Shown here one piece after another: positions 21,278 through 33,479 of a DNA stretch of 64,000 nucleotides. The notes below the pieces were generated by a model, which saw only the letters and a program-made list of their open reading frames with translations, ran no database searches and had not been told where the DNA came from. Both the position numbers and the translations under genes were made by a program. Position 1 is the first letter of the stretch. Every line of letters starts with the position of its first letter. The DNA is from Isoetes taiwanensis. Taxonomy: Eukaryota; Streptophyta; Lycopodiopsida; Isoetales; Isoetaceae. The stretch is from contig JAJEKV010000004.1 in NCBI GenBank assembly GCA_021234155.1, positions 24,841,662-24,905,661 on the forward strand. Reading direction: 5' to 3'.

Positions 21278-24113
21278 ATTGGTATGCAACATTGAGGTGC
21301 GATCACTACAAAACCATAGTTTGCTTTTACTTGCTTTGGATTTGCACTTTACAAAAGATAAGAGGATGTTCTTAAATGGCTGGATTTGCCTAGCAATCCG
21401 CCAAAGCTAAGAGGATGTTCTTAAATGATAAAGGGCTAATGTGTCCATTGGATCTCCTAGGATATGTCTCTAGTACATGTTAATTTACTCTTTGTTTCAA
21501 AACCGTAGTTTGATTTTACTTGCTAGGTTTGCCTAAGCTTTGTCCAAAGCTAAGAGGATGCTCTTAGGAATTCACCTCGAGAGCTTGGCAACGTGCTTTA
21601 TTTCTCTATATCAACCATGTTTATCTAGGACCATCGTAAAAACATTGTGCATCTTGCTAAACTAGCAACTAGAGCCTTGGCTTTCAAACATGGGTTGTCT
21701 CCAACCCGACATATTGAAATTTTCCATAGCATCTATAAAAGTTTTCAATAGCATTTATAAAAGTTGAGATTTAGTAACATCTCTCATGTTTTAAACATCA
21801 TGCATATTATGCGCTTTGATTCTAACGAGCAACACAACAAACTAATGCCCCCGGATATCCATACGTAAAAGCTTACTTAAGTGTTTTAAGTATAATTCAA
21901 ATCACGCCTTGTGTACATTCTCAACCCCTTCTATTAGGCCATCTTGCAAGTGCATCCTCTCCACCATGGTATCTCCCCGGCAAGATTATGATTTATTAGA
22001 AAACCAACTTGGGCAAAAAACATTGAAGATAGAAAATACCAAATTCACACGAAGGTGCTAGATGATCAGATATTTGCCGAAAAGTCGTAAATGGAGAAAA
22101 CCCCATAAAAATTCCGGGGCACCGACTCTATGTAGAGAGTATAGGGGAACATGTTCAATCTACACTCTAGTCCTTCAACAAAACGGGTTCTCCATATGAA
22201 GCAAGAACACATTTACTCAAGACATGGCCACCAAAAGCGATGATACACCCCTTTCTCGCTCTCATTGTCCGCTAACGATCGAAGGTGGAAATGGATACCT
22301 AATAAGAATTTTTTCAAATGACAACTTCCCGATACACAAAACTTGATAGAGAACTCCGGATCTAGAAGAAAGAAAAGGCGGACATTGCTTGTCATTATTG
22401 AAAAAGAATCTAAATAGTAGACCGCACTTCAAACCGCTGATAGAAAGACCGAGGCGAGAAATATCTTTGCTTTCTCGATGAGTCGTGAAGGTACCTATTG
22501 AGTTCGATTGTCTATACTGTGTTGCTCTTGAGTTCATGTGCCGGACAAACATTGAATCTACATGTCGGAAAAATGTTCTTTGCCATGTTCCATTAATCTA
22601 AATGCTTTGCAAAAGAAAAGCGAGAGGATTAGTCATGTGTTTCTTATAGATGGTCGATTCTTGATGAAATCTAAATCTTGCATGCAAAATCAAAAGCTAA
22701 ATTTTGTGTACTGTTGCTCGCTAAAAATATCGAATTCAACTCCAAACAAAATTCTCTAGCACAAAAACGGATGTAATGCACTAGCCGGATCCCCATCCAA
22801 ATTTATAAATTATTCCAAATTAAGCTTTGTTCTATAAGGAATGCTTCGCCCAAAAGATTTACAGATCCCACTTGCATATAACCGATATCCACGGACTATA
22901 TGTCTAGTTATCCCGTGATTTTTTTTACACAGTTGACTCTCATCAACCTGCTTTGAAATCGAAGAACCCTCCCAAATATAGTCCCCGCCATATGCCTTCT
23001 TGAAAACCTTCCCAATTGTAAAAACCGAAAGTACGACCGTCATAAAATCCTCCTTTAATTGCATATGAAAACAGTTGAATAAACACGCACAAAAGCGTAT
23101 ACCTTTTGAGAAGGAAAAAATCGTCATTCACTTGAAAGGCGTGAAACGTAAGATTCTTCCTCAATTTCTAGGGTTGTATAACACTATCGCCTTTAGTATC
23201 ATCCCTGCGAAACCTCTCGCAACCAATGATTTTGGGCCATCTAAATCGCATTTAAACCTCCGGTATTTTAGAAGCATTGCCGGCCACCGACCTCTTCATG
23301 ATCCCGTAGTTCCCATCCGGGTTGAACATTAAAAAACGAAACCTTATCGTAAGTCCGCCTGTGGCTTTCGTGGTTACAGCTCCCGCATACTGAGAAATGG
23401 AAAAGAGAATCAAAACGGAGGGATTGAAACAGAAAACCGGATGATGGGTTATATTCATAAGAGAATCAAACGGAGTAGTTGAAGCTAGAGGTTAATTCGC
23501 CATAGCCAAGGCTCGAATTGGACGGAATTGGAAGAAAGACAAAGAAGAGCGTGGAGAGAGTGTTCTTGCCAACAGAATAAGTCCTAACGGCTTGTCCCGA
23601 GGCGTAAAAAAGCAAGGAACTAAGAAAGGGCCTTTATGCATAGGCGCCATTTCTCGAAGCCCTTTGAGAGCGGGATGCTCGCAAGGATACACACTGGTAT
23701 TCAAGATATACTACAGAATCGAAAAGCCATAGCTGAGGCGAACTAAAGAAAATGCAAGAAACGGCAGATCTAGGGCAAACCCTGTAAAAATCGTCACTTT
23801 TGAGCAAGGTTTTGTGGCCGACCTGCTGGTGCTTCCGGGGAGAGGGAACATCTTGAGAAGCCGGAGCTGGAAGGGCGCCGTGGCTGCCCTGGCCGCCATA
23901 GCCACAAAAAAACTAGAAAAATGCAAAAATGTTCCCCGAAAAAAAAATTTGACATTTGGCACGCATGCAATGGAGCATCAAAGAATCTTGAAGAATAGAA
24001 TCAAAGTGAATGCTTTATATATGTTTTGATAAACGAATTTGTGTCTAAAATTTACCACGTATTATTAGCTGTTTACGGTGAATTTTTGCCCAAGCTGCGG
24101 AGGTCATTCGGCT
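21278..24113. other. Spacer upstream of PEX5
   Basis: No family motif was recognised. Several minus-strand frames between 22262 and 23704 look coding-like in places (for example GNYGIMKRSVAGNASKIPE near 23300 and GKVFKKAYGGDYIWEGSS near 22980) but are interrupted by stops and match no family I know. The last few hundred bases before 24114 must hold the PEX5 promoter and 5-prime UTR; no confident TATA box or transcription start could be placed. Confidence 0.4.
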
Positions 24114-27100
24114 ATGGCGCTAAGGGACCTTGTAATGGGTGGCGGGGGCGTCTGCGCGATCCCTGGAGAGGGTCCGTCTTCTTCATCCAATCCCTTGGCC
24201 AATTTTGCTGGTTCCCTTCTGGGATCGACTTCAAAAACTCAGGTTGTCTTTGGCTCTGCTTCTCTCTTTGTTTAACCAATGGAGAGTACATTTATGCACT
24301 TAAAGTTGAGGAATTTAGGCTATGAGCATTTTCCGGATTTCAATATCTTATTACACTGCATTTTGTCCAGCTCAAACGAATAGTTGTTTGGTTGTATTAT
24401 TGATTTTATAGGCGTTTCTAATCTGGATTGTGAGTATGACATCTGTTTATGTCTGACGCAGGAGAGGCTTCGCGAGCTTCCAAATTTACCAGAAGTTGGT
24501 TCATCAACGCCAGATTTTGCTTCTGCTCCTGTAATTTCCCTTCCTGGTTCTGAGCAGGAGTTAGAGCACTTACATCAGACAGGTTCAAAGGTATATTTTT
24601 CTATGTACTTCTTTAAGTCTCTACCAAATTGGATCCTAGCAATTTGAACATGGATCAGCTGTTACACGTCGTTATCATTATAAGGCAAATGGGTTATTTA
24701 ACATAATGAGCATGGATATTCCCAAATTGGCTGAGCTACTCGTCATGCTTGGAACTGGCAGGAAATAGACTGTATGGTTTTTGTATGTATAATAAAGAAT
24801 GTCACCATGCTGTTTGTTCTATTGCACCAGAGTAAATGTTACTTGCACGGCATAGTATATGCATAGGTGCTTTGTACGCGAACGATTCATTAATATAAAC
24901 AAGATATCGATTTCGCTGTTTCGGAAATCAATCTTCTCAGCATTATAATTCTATCTTCTCAGGTGCCACAGTTCTTGCGCAGCTTTCATAATGTTGACCA
25001 AACAGCATATACTAGTGCTTGGAATGATGTTACTGGTGGAGGGGTACCCGCAGGCAATCAGATGCTGCATGCTAGGGAGCAGGATTTTGTGGATTTTGAG
25101 AGAATATATGCTGAAGGTGGTCAGCAGGAATTTTTGAACGGTACTCTCTACTAGTGGTGAATTGCAGTTGTTAACCAGCTAGTTCAGTGATCAACTTATT
25201 GAAAACTTCCTTGCATTTTATAAAGGCAAAATGGTAGCTCTGCATATCCATGTTCAACTGATGCTAAGGTCTCTTTATCTTAAGGTTTTATGTTTAGCTC
25301 TAGCATATGGTAGATGAATATTATTATTTGGACGTTACATTTATTATCTGAATAAGATTATATATGTGTTTGAGGTGACATTAACAAAGCAGATCTCTGT
25401 TATGATTTTACATTTATACTCTCTTTTGCAGAGCATCCAAGGGAAGTTCTCTCAGGATTTTTCCGCTCATTCGTAAATAGTAGCCGGGAGGGTGCACCCT
25501 TTCATGCTGTTCAGCTCCCGGAGTTAGGATTGTCAGGAGCTGATAAACAACGGATTCTAGATCGCAGCAGTATCATGGGTCGTCATTTCTTTGCAGAGAA
25601 AGGCGATGACTTTGTCAATGCACAGGTAACCAGAGACTTTTATTTATGTCTGATGTCCAATATTAGTTTGTAATTAAGCGCTTCTTAAATCACCACTTTT
25701 TAGACTAATTTTCTTGCTTAGTGTGCTTTTATATGCGAATACACTGAAATGAAAAATTCAGGTGACTGTATGAAGGATAAGAATCTACCCCTGTGCTACA
25801 GGTGACAGCACTTCTTCAATCATTGGATATCGAAGATAACACACGTATGCGCGAGCCTTTGGGAAACAGATTTTCGGAACTGGAAGAATATTGGAGAGGA
25901 ACACCCCCTGGAGGGACAGGATGGGCTATGAAAAATCAGTGGGCTCAAGAATATAGCCAGCAATATGGCGTGCCTAACAAGCAGGGCAGCTGGGCTGATG
26001 AATTTCAAGCACAGAATGAGTCAAATTCCTGGGCTGAACAGTTTACTCAGGTGATATACCTGTAAGATTTTGTCCAATCTTTTATCATAACCCAGTTCAT
26101 ATGTCTCATAAGTTGTCTTCACCATTAGTATTTCTTTGTCTATTCCTTTTCAAAACGAGTTTTTCCCTTTTTTGCAAGGCCTTGCCACTTTAGTATGGTC
26201 TGTTTGTCAACACATAAAATGATTAATGCAACTTTGAGTGTCTGGTTCTGTTGATCTGAAAGTAGATTTTAAGTTTTGTCAAAAAGTGCACCAATTTTTT
26301 GCCAGAGAATTCATCTGCGCGGTTTTTGGTTTGAAAGTTTTCTTGATCTGTCATGGGCTATTATAAGAGCATATATGTGTGCATGGTTTGATAGACTCTG
26401 TGGGATATCAATCAGCAGTATGATGGAAGCAGCTAGTTGAGCACTATGTTAAAAGCCTCAGGCAAACAACCTTTACCTTATTAAATTTAAGTATCTTATT
26501 GTATCAATTGGTGTTGGTTCAAGTGTAGATTTTTTTGTAATCTAAGCATCTTTATCATCTTCCAGGCACAAGGTCATATGCCTGGACAGATAAGAGATAT
26601 GTCGGCTATGGATCAGACACGCCAGTTAGTTGACACTTTGTCTAGGAACAACGATCCAAAATTTCAGGTTTTTCCCCTCCCCACACCATCCATCCATCTC
26701 TGTCTATGTGAAAAAAACGTCGAAGAATGCTGGTATGCAAGGGTCCCTTTGTCAAAATCCCGTTTTACCAAATCATGAAATCTCACCTTGTAAGTTTGTT
26801 GCTATGAAAAGTATAATAAACATAAAACTTATTTGTTAGGGGCACTATAGTAATAATCAATGAGATTTCCAATTCTTGATCTAAAGTGGTAACCTCTGTT
26901 TTGTTCCTGTTTTATTGGATGCAATGTTTAGCACTTATGTTTGCAGGATAGAAAAACTGTGTTTCTTAGTATTTTGGAATGGTCAAGCGGATATTTCATG
27001 CCTAAGCTTTTGTTGAAATTTACAGAATTCCAAGTTTCTTCACTTTGTTTCCAAAATGAGCCGTGGGGAGCTTATTGTTGAAGACAATCAGATCAAGGAA

Positions 27101-29380
27101 AACACTGCAAATGGTTGGGCAAATGAGTACGATGTACAACATCCCAATTGGGAAGGAAAATGGGCTGCAGAGTTTACAGCTGGAGAGGTAGTGCCTGGTT
27201 TGCGAGAATGTTACGAGAGCGCTGGCTCAATGGATTTTTTGGTTTTGAATGCAGCAGGCTTACCAGGATGGTAATTGGGTGAAGGAATTCGAGCATGGAC
27301 AACATGCGGCTGTCCAAGACTCTTGGGCGGAAGAGTTTTCATTATCCAGTGCGAAGACCTGGGTTGATGAGTTTGACGAGCAGAGATTCAAAGATAACTC
27401 AGATCCCTGGGAAGATTCTTACGATAAGTACGAACTGAAACTGTTTCTCTTCCTTTTATAAAACTGTTGTTTCTTTAACGACCTCATATTTGAAAGTACA
27501 GGTTTGTAGAGGAACAGCTCCGAGGAAACCAGGCATCTTCAACTTCAAAATGGATATATGTGTTTTCTGATGAGAACCCGTACGTTGGACATCCTAATCC
27601 AATGAAGGAAGGGCAAGACTTGTTTCGGAAAGGACTCCTTAGTGAAGCAGTGCTGGCATTGGAAGCTGAAGTTTTAAAAAATCCTCAAAATGCAGAGGGC
27701 TGGCGTTTGCTTGGAATTACACATGCAGAAAATGATGATGACAGACAGGTAAATTATTTAGACATGAAATTTGTAGTTTAGTGAGTAGCAGTAATCTGGA
27801 TATTGTTTATGACATGACCCACAAATAACATCTCTCAAGCAAAGTTGCTAACGATAGCTTCGAGGTAGTAAACTAAAACATAGATTAGAGAGTTAAGATT
27901 CTGCTTATTAGGAGCTGTGAAGCTGGAGCAAGGGAGTACTTCTGGAATGATGGATGGGAAGAAATGGTCATTCTGGCTTGTCTTAAATTTCTATTGTGAT
28001 GCGGTATTGTCTTCAAGTATTCCTTTTTGAATAATGACATTAGAGAGCGCATTTAAAGGCTGCATGCATTTCCAGTGTGTGCGTTTAGGACATATGACCA
28101 TTCCTTTAGGACATATGATGGTTCGACGTATCTCAGACACACTACACACACATGATCTTAATTTAATCGTTGGCTGACTTTTGTTGCAGGCGATTGCATC
28201 AATGGTGCACGCAAGGGATGCAGATCCAACAAATTTGGAGGTTTTACTAGCTCTTGGTGTTAGTCACACTAATGGTATGGCATGGTTAATCACTAATATT
28301 CAAGCATCGTTAGTATACTTTGTGGAAAAGATACCTGTCTGTCTGCAACCACTTTTGAAAGGCTTGTTCTATTAGGGGAAGAGGGAGCAACATTGTTGGT
28401 GTTGATAATGCACTGGCATAGATTGTCAAAGCTCTGACTTGTTTAGTGTGAGATTATATGTTGAAATTTATTATTGTTTTTTATATAGAGCTTCTGAATG
28501 CTTGGCAGAACTTGAGCAAGTGGAAGCTTTAAAATATTTGCGTGGCTGGTTGCAATATCATCCTAAATATGCCACGCTTGTGCCAGCAGAGGAGGTTGGC
28601 CACCTGAACCATGCAGAGGTAAGTCTGCCAATTTGTTTTTAATTTTATTGTCCATAAGATTGATTATATCTAGTTTTCAGGTTACAAAGTTGTTTCATGA
28701 TGCTGCCAGAATGGCGCCAGATGATGCAGATATCCACACAGTTCTGGGTGTGTTGTATAACCTATCCCGAGAATATGACAAGGCTATACAGGCATTTCAA
28801 ACTGCACTAGAACTAAAGCCAAGGGATTATTCTCTATGGAACAAATTAGGAGCTACACAGGCAAACAGTGCACAAAGTTCAGATGCAATATATGCCTATC
28901 AACAGGTTCAGTAGTTCTAGTTGCTGCCTTGTCACCACTGCTTTTCTTCTAAACCAACAGAACTTCTGTTATTTTTATGTTTAGGCCCTTGATTTGAAGC
29001 CTAACTATGTTCGAGCATGGACGAATATGGGCATTGGTTATGCCAACCAGGTAATGTTGTCCAAAATCAACATGGCCATTAGTTGCCAGGAAATATGCCT
29101 ATTACTTATGCTTGGGTCTTCTTCAGGCTCACTATGAGGAGTCGATTCCTTACTATGTGCGGGCACTCTGTATGAATCCCAAGGCAGATAATGCTTGGCA
29201 GTATATTCGAATCTCACTAAGGTATTGCTTACCGTTTTTAAGTTTTCCTTTAAAAGTGCCTATCTTATCATGAAGTCCATTCTAATGCCATTGACAAACA
29301 GCTGTGCTGGAAGATCCGATTTGCTGGCAGCCTGTGATAGTCGAGACCTAGATGCATTGCAAGAACAGTTTCCAATGTGA
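24114..29380 (+). CDS. PEX5: PEX5, peroxisomal PTS1 import receptor (15 exons, 740 aa)
   Basis: PEX5 binds C-terminal SKL-type signals in the cytosol and carries cargo to the PEX14/PEX13 docking complex. Exons: 24114-24242, 24462-24590, 24963-25140, 25432-25625, 25802-26050, 26566-26667, 27026-27187, 27255-27427, 27502-27748, 28190-28274, 28509-28618, 28681-28905, 28985-29050, 29127-29221, 29302-29380. All introns are GT-AG and phases agree, giving 2223 bases with the stop. The start MALRDLV and SSSSNPL are plant-type, and Cys14 is the likely conserved N-terminal ubiquitination site. Nine WxxxF/Y motifs (WAQEY, WADEF, WAEQF, WANEY, WAAEF, WVKEF, WAEEF, WVDEF, WEDSY) occupy exons 5-8 for PEX14 binding. 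KFLHFVSKMSRGEL resembles the PEX7-binding region. TPR repeats fill exons 9-15 (YNLSREYDKAIQAFQTAL, WNKLGATQANS). Length is close to Arabidopsis PEX5 (728 aa). No lesion is seen. Confidence 0.97.
27251..27257 (+). promoter_or_regulatory. PEX5: NAGNAG tandem splice acceptor of PEX5 exon 8
   Basis: The intron 7 end reads GCAGCAG, so splicing can occur after either AG (exon starting at 27255 or 27258). Both keep the frame and differ by a single Gln before AYQDGNWVKEF. Tandem acceptors of this kind often give two isoforms in plants; usage cannot be judged from DNA. Confidence 0.6.
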
Positions 29381-30263
29381 TGGATGAGAGTTTATTTTCG
29401 TGACTCTCTCCCTATATAGGGTCCAATCTGAAGTGGCCCCTCTATTGGGCTGGCGTAATTATGTGACAATATGTACATTAAAACAACTGTAAAGATCATT
29501 GAAAGTAAATACAGGCAAAAGGTTCTCATTGTTTCGGGTCCATCTTGCTTTCAAAAAACTAGCTTGAACTCGTTTGAGGATTAAATACAAATGGCTCTTT
29601 TTTTTTGCCAAACTTCTCTTTATTATCCTTTGCTTTGTTGGCTATGCTGCTGGTTCATCTTTATGTCCTACTAGAATTCTGTACATTTTGGAAGTTGGAT
29701 CCAAATATCTAATCGTATAAGCTTGAAGGAACGTAGAGAGTACGTCTCCCTGTCTTGCTGTAGACTTGCAAAATGGAGTGTAGAAGTGTATAGCAGTTTG
29801 TACATGCTGCCCAAGAAAGGTTTTTTTCTAACTTGGGCAGGGGTTGTGGAAGCCCAGGATTTTCGTATCACACCTGCGCCCAAAATCTCTTCGCCCTATC
29901 AGACGAAAATTGGCAAATACACCTCTGGATTAAGCTGCTTTTGCTCCAAATTTGTCGCGATTAGACTCAAATTGCTTTTAATGGCATGGGATTCTCCTAA
30001 ATATTTTTGAAATCATGTTTCTAAATCGCCCTAAATCCCAACTGATTACAAATCGTCCAGGTTTTCTTCAATTTCAGTTCGATTCTCTCTTCTCCAGCAT
30101 GATTACAGGTGTTCAATCCGGGTTTCCTCAAGAACCCTAATTTCAGCTGATCGATAACGTGGCAATGAGCTGGCAGTGGCCAAGAATCCGCCCATATTCT
30201 TTGGGCATGCCAGGAATTAATGCGTTTTGGGCACCGCCAGTGTGGTAAGGCGTGCGCGCCATC
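29381..30263. other. PEX5 3-prime UTR and spacer
   Basis: The first 100-200 bases after the TGA are presumably 3-prime UTR. No clear AATAAA signal is seen; the AT-rich stretch around 29460-29520 is a plausible end. The rest shows no gene. Confidence 0.5.
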
Positions 30264-30435
30264 GCGGTAAATGTCGGACGCTGACATGTTATACCCAGCC
30301 TTAAATGGCAAAAAATCCGCTAAGTCCACAAAAACGCCGTGTAATTTTTTTTGGGCGTGGTATAACATGTCAAACACACGGATATACCACGGATATGCCC
30401 GTGGGTATAACATGTCAGCGTCCGATATTTACTGC
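30264..30435. mobile_element. MITE-like foldback, about 172 bp
   Basis: The arms 30264-30296 and 30403-30435 are inverted copies matching at 31 of 33 positions and contain GACGCTGACATGTTATACCC. A third partial inverted stretch (TATAACATGTCA) lies at 30361. The interior has no coding potential. Size and structure fit a miniature inverted-repeat element; no target duplication was defined. Confidence 0.75.
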
Positions 30436-30638
30436 GCCCCGTGCGAACAAACATAATTCTTGAAATTTGATTCGTTGAGATGTTATAAGACTTGGGCGTC
30501 CACTAGTGTGATTTCACCCTAAGTCTGTTCACGAAAAACCTAGTTATGAATGGCTACTTTAGGGGTGACGAATGACTACTTTAGGGGTGACATTGGAATA
30601 GGTAGAAGATCAATAATATCACAGTGCTTTAAGGTGTA

Positions 30639-30817
30639 GATAACGCCCTGGCCAGAGGGCGTTTCCGGAAAGAAAATTTGAGGGCGATGTGGCCATGGCC
30701 AAAATGGCGAGGGTGTGCGCGCAGCGCACGCCGCAGCGCACGCCCTGCGCCATTTTGGCCATGGCCACATGGCCGAGAATTTTTTTTCCGGCAATGCCCG
30801 AGGGCCAGGGCGTTATC
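30639..30817. mobile_element. Foldback element, about 179 bp, GC-rich
   Basis: Arms 30639-30723 and 30733-30817 are inverted copies at about 80 percent, starting GATAACGCCCTGGCC and containing a perfect core of 23 bases around TGGCCATGGCCAAAATGGC. The loop is only about ten bases and GC-rich (GCGCACGCC type). Transcription would give a near-complete hairpin. Open frames reported across it are mirror images of the arms, not genes. Confidence 0.85.
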
Positions 30818-30966
30818 TCCGGTCCAAGGGTTTACACTCGCTATGGAAGATCTGCGAGGTCTTGCTGTTTGTAGGTTGGGTCTACCGGTGGCTTTGTTTT
30901 AGGGCTAAAACAGTGTTTTTTCTTTGAAAAGCTTTGTGTTTTAGGTGCCGTTTTGGGGATGAAATA

Positions 30967-31155
30967 TGAAGAAAACTAGAAAGGATATTGAATCCATGGA
31001 GGGATTTTCAGGAAATCTTGTGCCGCAAATGATGATCCTAGCAGAAATTTGCACAACCCAGTCCCAGGATTTGCCTCAATCTTCAGCTAGTTCAAGCCGA
31101 AAACAGAGCTTTAAAAAAACCACAGAGAAGAAAAGCCTAGAAAAGCATGCCGAAG
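30967..31155 (+). other. Possible first exon, unrecognised
   Basis: An ATG at 30967 opens a Lys and Ser-rich frame (MKKTRKDIESMEGF ... SSASSSRKQSFKKTTEKKS). A consensus donor follows (GAA then GTAAGT) at about 31156. No partner exon was found. It may be a real short exon or chance. Confidence 0.25.
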
Positions 31156-33479
31156 TAAGTTTAGAACAGAGTAGACTAGATAGACCGTGGGTTTTTGGGC
31201 AAAGCTTTCTTGATCAGGGCTATGATGCTTGCATAACGCCCTAGAAGAATCGAGCGCAGCTTGTAACATCATAGGAGAATCGAGCTCCGCACTGTGAAAA
31301 GTTTTTGGGCCAGTCGTGTTATTACTGGGTAACAGCTGTTCAAGGAACGATCAAGATTTAATCTAACCGTGTAAACCCGAGGACCGGAGTGTTAAGGATG
31401 ATTAACTTTTTTTAATTGTGTAATTTTGCAAAGAAGAAGAAGAGATTTTAACATCACGCCACAAGGCAGCGTCCTATCGGACATGTGACACTTTACAACA
31501 CACCCAGATGGGTCCTGCCCCCACCACTTTACATTGCTGAAGTGGGTCCTTCCCCCACCAACTTTACATTGCATGGCCACTTTCACAACGAGGAGAAACT
31601 TTGTTTAGTGCCAATAGCATCTATTAGAGTTCGGCAATCATTTTTACTCTCAGGTTTTATTTTTTTTTGTTGGAAAACATGATAGCCACTAGATTGGCTT
31701 GTTGCTTCAATGGTGCTTTTTGTGCGGCTAAAGATCATATTGTTTCTATTTTGGGTTGTGCAGCATGAAAACCAAGCATCTCTTCTTCGATCTTAGCTAT
31801 GGAACATAAAGAAATGGGCGCTTGAGGGAGACAGGAGACGTACGATTGTTTTGCAAAGAATGGATTGCCCCAGCTGCAAGGATGGCCGATTGGGTAAGAT
31901 TTGAAGATGGAGCGCTTGACAGAGATAGGACAAATAGGTTTGTTTGCCTAAAGGTCTTGAATTGTCCCGGATTTTGTATAAACAGGACGCAGTGCTGAAT
32001 TTGCACACGCGATGATGGGTAGCGATGCCAGAGAGTAAATTTGGAGCATTCGGCCATCTAGCTTGGTCGTCAAACTTGGTTACAAAGGTGAGACAGGATA
32101 GCAGATCAAATAGAACTGGGTTTGGAGAGTCTGCGCTCTTTTGCAGTTAAACGATTCTTTCTTCTCCTTGTAGCAGGACTCGAAGCAGGATTCAAAGCTT
32201 GTATTCTAAAGTAGGGCAGCCAGAATAAATTCGTTGAAAGTTTAATTCGGCGCCAAGCTTGATTCCACCGTGCTTGCTTCGAATCTAAAGCTTTCTTGCT
32301 TCAACACCATGGCTGGATAGCGGAGGACTTCGCCGCACCGCCATTCTCTCCATGGGACTGCCACGTTGGTAAGATGCCATGCCACCTGTACGGCATCTAG
32401 ACCCCTCCGCATAAAACCATCGCGGAGCAAGCCAAAACCAACGGCGCACATCTATAAGGTTGCCAAATTATCCCAGCCATAACAATGGTTGGCTGGAAAA
32501 AAGGGGTTGCCCTCCCCCACACAAATTCTCCCTTTTTTTTTTTTTTTTTTTTTTTTGGGTTAGAACGAATGGTTCTTAAATAGAATTCCTTGGCATCTGT
32601 TTCCTCTGCTGGAAGAAAGGCTAAACATAGTATAGCATCCGGCAGAGCATAGTAGGGAGCAGCATCTGGCGGAGCAACAGGTTCTCTAGGCAGGGCTTTT
32701 TTAATGCAAAGCTTTTCATATGGTTCTTTCTCAGCCTTCTATTGGTGCGCAGGGCTGTTCGCATAATTTGGGCTTACTTAGGTTTTGCTTTCATTTTAAA
32801 TTTCTTGTGAAACAAAATCCTAATGGGCCATCTTATTTTCGCCCAGATTATGTGAGAGCCAGAGCAGAGTTGGTGATGGAGTGCTTTTGGTGGGTTTATG
32901 TTGAGTGTAGATCGACGGTGAAATCCAAAATGTCGTTTTAGATTTATTACCCAAATCAGTGTTGTGAATGATATTCCTCTTCACTTTGCTGTGTGAATTG
33001 ATCCGTTCGAAGGTGGATTAGTGGGTTCAAATCTCACGATGAAAGAGGCCTTCTTGTGTTCATAGGATGTTGCTTTAACACATACGTGGAAAAGCCAACC
33101 ATGTATTCTCATGTGATTGCCAATGTGGTAATTGGAATCATTACCTTATTTCTGCTCTTCAAATTCACGCTTCTGGTTGCCAATGGTTGTGTGCATTGTA
33201 TTTGATAATTGTCTTCGCATATACATACGTGCATACATATGCCAGAGAGTGCTCTTTCTACGGGGGACTGATGTAAATTCGTGGTGCATTCATTTCAGAT
33301 ATTCACAGGAAGTTTTTGGGATCCAATGGTCCCAAGAAAACAATAAGGGAATAAGGAGTATGCAATTTGTTAGAATGATGGTTGTGTTGAGAACATATTA
33401 AGAGATTAACTGCATGCCCACAAAGATATCAATTTATTAGTCTGTCAAAATGATGGGTTCAGAAGATATTACACCATCA
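31156..33479. other. Gene-free spacer with poly(T) tract
   Basis: No gene is recognised. A unit of about 33 bases (GTGGGTCCTGCCCCCACCA type) is duplicated at 31507-31572. A run of 24 T lies at 32533-32556, just after GGGGTTGCCC, possibly a retroelement tail in minus orientation. Other frames are short and motif-free. Confidence 0.5.

Noticed and set aside
30576-30927. Four overlapping frames on both strands around the GC-rich hairpin
   Set aside because: They are translations of the two inverted arms of a foldback element, repeating MWPWPKW-type strings in each direction.
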